Origin: Acidobacteriota bacterium
GTDB lineage: Bacteria; Acidobacteriota; Vicinamibacteria; Vicinamibacterales; UBA2999
DNA: 64,000 nucleotides
Assembly (NCBI GenBank): GCA_021730945.1
Contig: JAKFYH010000003.1
Location: 62,001-126,000 of the forward strand
Reading direction: 5' to 3'
Shown here: in pieces, positions 62,600 to 64,000 of the stretch
Position numbering within the stretch: position 1 is the first letter of the stretch
Layout: each line of letters opens with the position of its first letter
Position numbers and translations under genes: made by a program
The notes under the pieces: generated by a model
The model's database searches: none
Seen by the model: only the letters and a program-made list of their open reading frames with translations
Told to the model about the DNA's origin: nothing

Positions 62600-62933
62600 G
62601 CAAGCCGAGGAAGCGTTACGCCAGCGGCTGACGGCGCGACTGTTCAGGAATGCGCAGGTGGCAGTCGCCGTGATCGCGGTCTCGCTGGCGATTGGCATGG
62701 CCGGCTATCACTGGCTGGCGCCGATGTCGTGGATCGATGCGTTCCTGAATGCGGCGATGCTGCTCGGCGGCATGGGGCCGGTCGATACCCTGACCAACGA
62801 CGGCGCCAAGCTGTTCGCCGGCTTCTATGCGCTGTACTGCGGCGTGGTGTTTATCGCCACGGCGGGCCTGTTGATTGCGCCGCTCGGCGCGCACATCCTG
62901 CACAAATATCATCTCGATCAGGCCGGCAAGTAG
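62592..62933 (+). CDS. Small membrane protein resembling a two-helix ion channel
   Basis: Membrane protein of 113 aa with two hydrophobic helices (about 23-42 and 76-98) around a loop DAFLNAAMLLGGMGPVDT. The arrangement resembles a two-helix potassium channel pore (helix, pore loop, helix), but the TVGYG selectivity filter is replaced by GGMGP. It ends HILHKYHLDQAGK. The start at ATG 62592 overlaps the upstream permease by 8 nt. Channel function is uncertain. Confidence 0.6.
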   Translation: MSKQAEEALRQRLTARLFRNAQVAVAVIAVSLAIGMAGYHWLAPMSWIDAFLNAAMLLGGMGPVDTLTNDGAKLFAGFYALYCGVVFIATAGLLIAPLGAHILHKYHLDQAGK

Positions 62934-63404
62934 CTACGAGGCTGGGATCGTGAACGGGATCTCGATCTCGAACGGCTCGCCGCGCAGCACGTAGGTGACT
63001 TTGGCCGTCACCTCGCCCGGTGCCACGGGTTGTCCCGAGGCCACCCAGCTTTCGCCGCTGTCGTCGATCGCCAGCACCAGCGGCTCGTCCGGCGCGCCGG
63101 CCCGCACGATGGTCATGGTGACCCGGGTGGCCTGCGACGCCGGCAGGTCCTCGCGCACGGCGTCGCTGAACCAGATGCGATGGCGGCCGCTCTTGTCGAG
63201 CACCACCTCGTAGTGCACCTCGCCGTTCATCAACACCAGGCCGCCGTGATGCGCGCTGTGATCGCCGTGCGGGGTGGTGATGCCGGCATGCTGCGCGTCC
63301 CTGGGCTGCGGCGCCGGCTCAGCCGCCGGCGGCGTCGCGGGTGAGCACCCCAGCACCAGCGCACTTGAGCACCCCAGCACCAAAGCACGCCAGCACCTCA
63401 GCAC
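62934..63404 (-). CDS. Lipoprotein whose signal peptide is encoded by an octamer array
   Basis: Protein of 156 aa. Its first about 20 residues (MLRCWRALVLGCSSALVLGC) are the - strand reading of an octamer repeat and contain a period-8 peptide ALVLGCS with two possible lipobox Cys (12 and 20). The array also gives a GAGGTG Shine-Dalgarno-like site upstream of the GTG start. The mature part has a His-rich segment (HGDHSAHHGGLV) and a beta-sandwich-like domain ending EIPFTIPAS. A copper/metal-binding role is possible. Its end lies next to the channel-like gene end. Confidence 0.65.
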   Translation of the reverse strand: MLRCWRALVLGCSSALVLGCSPATPPAAEPAPQPRDAQHAGITTPHGDHSAHHGGLVLMNGEVHYEVVLDKSGRHRIWFSDAVREDLPASQATRVTMTIVRAGAPDEPLVLAIDDSGESWVASGQPVAPGEVTAKVTYVLRGEPFEIEIPFTIPAS

Positions 63405-63431
63405 CTGAGCACCTCAGCACCTGAGCACCTC
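63344..63431. repeat. Tandem array of eleven octamers, partly coding
   Basis: Eleven head-to-tail 8-bp units, ten starting AGCAC and one CGCAC, with exact period 8. The - strand is read as the signal peptide of the lipoprotein gene (start 63404). The last bases provide part of the TCA (stop codon, - strand) of the amidase gene at 63430. It is the longest of the four related arrays. Confidence 0.92.
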
Positions 63432-64000
63432 ATCTGAAGATCCCCTTCGGCATCTTCACGTGCACCCCCATGGTGCCATCCACCAACTGAGTAATGGCGA
63501 CGTCGCCGGCCATGCTCGTCAGCTGGTAGGCCTGATGCTTGTCCATTTTCCCGGTCGCGGCGAGGAAGTCGACCATCTCCTGGATCGCGATGCGGGTGGC
63601 CGCGGTGAGGTCGACATCAGTCCCCATGCTGATGAAGTGGGTGCTGGTCTCGGCGCGGGGCCAAGTCAGGGTCATGCCCTTGCGGACGGTCAGCTGCACC
63701 CGGCCGCGCAGCGACGTCTCAAGGCCGGTCTGGTCCACCTCGCCGTCGCCCTGGGCGGCGTGGCCGTCGCCGATCTCGAACAGGGCGCCAGGCACGTGCA
63801 CGGGAATCCACAGGGTCGTGCCGGCGACCAGTTCCTTGTTGTCGAGGTTGCCGGCGTGAATCCCCGGCGGATTGCTGCTGACACGGCCAAGGGCCGGTGG
63901 CGGCGCCACGCCCATGCTGCCGAAGAACGGCTTGAGCCCAATCACGATGCCCGGCAGGAACGTCGCCGTCATGGCGGTGCGATCCATCTGGATGATCGTG
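63430..64000 (-). CDS. Acetamidase/formamidase family, 3' part (cut by window edge)
   Basis: C-terminal 190 residues of an FmdA/AmdA-family amidase; the 5' part lies beyond the window. Visible motifs are SSNPPGIHAGNLDNKELVAG, GALFEIGDGHAAQGDGEVDQ and ETSLRGRVQL, typical of this family. It would hydrolyse a small amide such as formamide or acetamide. Its stop lies in the octamer array and its end faces the lipoprotein start. Confidence 0.87.
   Translation of the reverse strand, partial: TIIQMDRTAMTATFLPGIVIGLKPFFGSMGVAPPPALGRVSSNPPGIHAGNLDNKELVAGTTLWIPVHVPGALFEIGDGHAAQGDGEVDQTGLETSLRGRVQLTVRKGMTLTWPRAETSTHFISMGTDVDLTAATRIAIQEMVDFLAATGKMDKHQAYQLTSMAGDVAITQLVDGTMGVHVKMPKGIFR

Overview
The window is a GC-rich, very densely coded bacterial chromosome fragment. 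It holds 57 complete protein genes plus one gene cut by the right edge. I saw no tRNA, rRNA, CRISPR array, IS element or prophage gene, and no non-coding stretch over 300 bases. A large duplicated-core FtsX permease resembling the ADOP family, a Ser/Thr kinase fused to a TolB/WD40-like propeller, and several PQQ-like propeller proteins suggest an acidobacterium, perhaps Vicinamibacteria-like. That assignment is inference from gene content only.

Region 1 (about 130-25,700, all + strand) is an exopolysaccharide or O-antigen operon with mostly overlapping genes. It starts with a lipoprotein carrying Asp-rich calcium-binding-like repeats, an outer-membrane beta-barrel and a Wza/GumB-like export protein. 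An ABC-2 polysaccharide exporter follows (Wzm/Wzt, the ATPase carrying a C-terminal extension). Then come ten glycosyltransferases, an epimerase, a three-enzyme UDP-L-amino-sugar cassette (RmlD-like reductase, FnlA/QnlA-like dehydratase, FnlC-like 2-epimerase), three methyltransferases, an asparagine synthetase and a Wzy-like membrane protein. Region 2 (25,726-34,737, all - strand) converges on it and supplies a geranylgeranyl-reductase-like flavoprotein, a small initiating phosphoglycosyltransferase, an eleventh glycosyltransferase, a NodU-type carbamoyltransferase, an O-antigen ligase/polymerase-like protein, a Wzc/GumC-like tyrosine autokinase and a small secreted protein. ABC-type export parts sit beside Wzy-type parts and no flippase gene is visible.

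Region 3 (35,012-43,278) has three consecutive PQQ-like beta-propeller proteins, the receptor-like Ser/Thr kinase and a lipoprotein. Region 4 (43,393-53,608) is mixed metabolism and envelope: two SDR enzymes, an ADOP-like permease, a diheme cytochrome c, a DapA-superfamily aldolase, an MltB-like transglycosylase, ferritin, a cupin, PanE and small membrane or lipoproteins. Region 5 (53,665-64,000) has a HupE/UreJ-like protein, a PAP2-like protein, a membrane protein with a zinc-ribbon-like tail, a DUF885-like lipoprotein, an M20-like lipoprotein upstream of a MacB-type ABC system (one ATPase, two permeases), a channel-like small membrane protein, a lipoprotein and a truncated acetamidase/formamidase.

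The most unusual signal is in short repeats. Four intergenic tandem arrays (43,322; 51,867; 61,225; 63,344) with different unit lengths (14, 13, 8 and 8 bp) share a GTGCT/AGCAC core. The last one is read as the signal peptide and lipobox of a lipoprotein and also supplies bases of the neighbouring gene's stop codon. A 73-bp palindromic element sits in frame inside a PQQ-propeller gene, a smaller palindrome sits inside a permease gene, and a 25-bp motif occurs both between genes and at the 3' end of an ABC ATPase gene. Many starts have a TAnnnT box only 5-11 nt upstream, suggesting frequent leaderless transcription.
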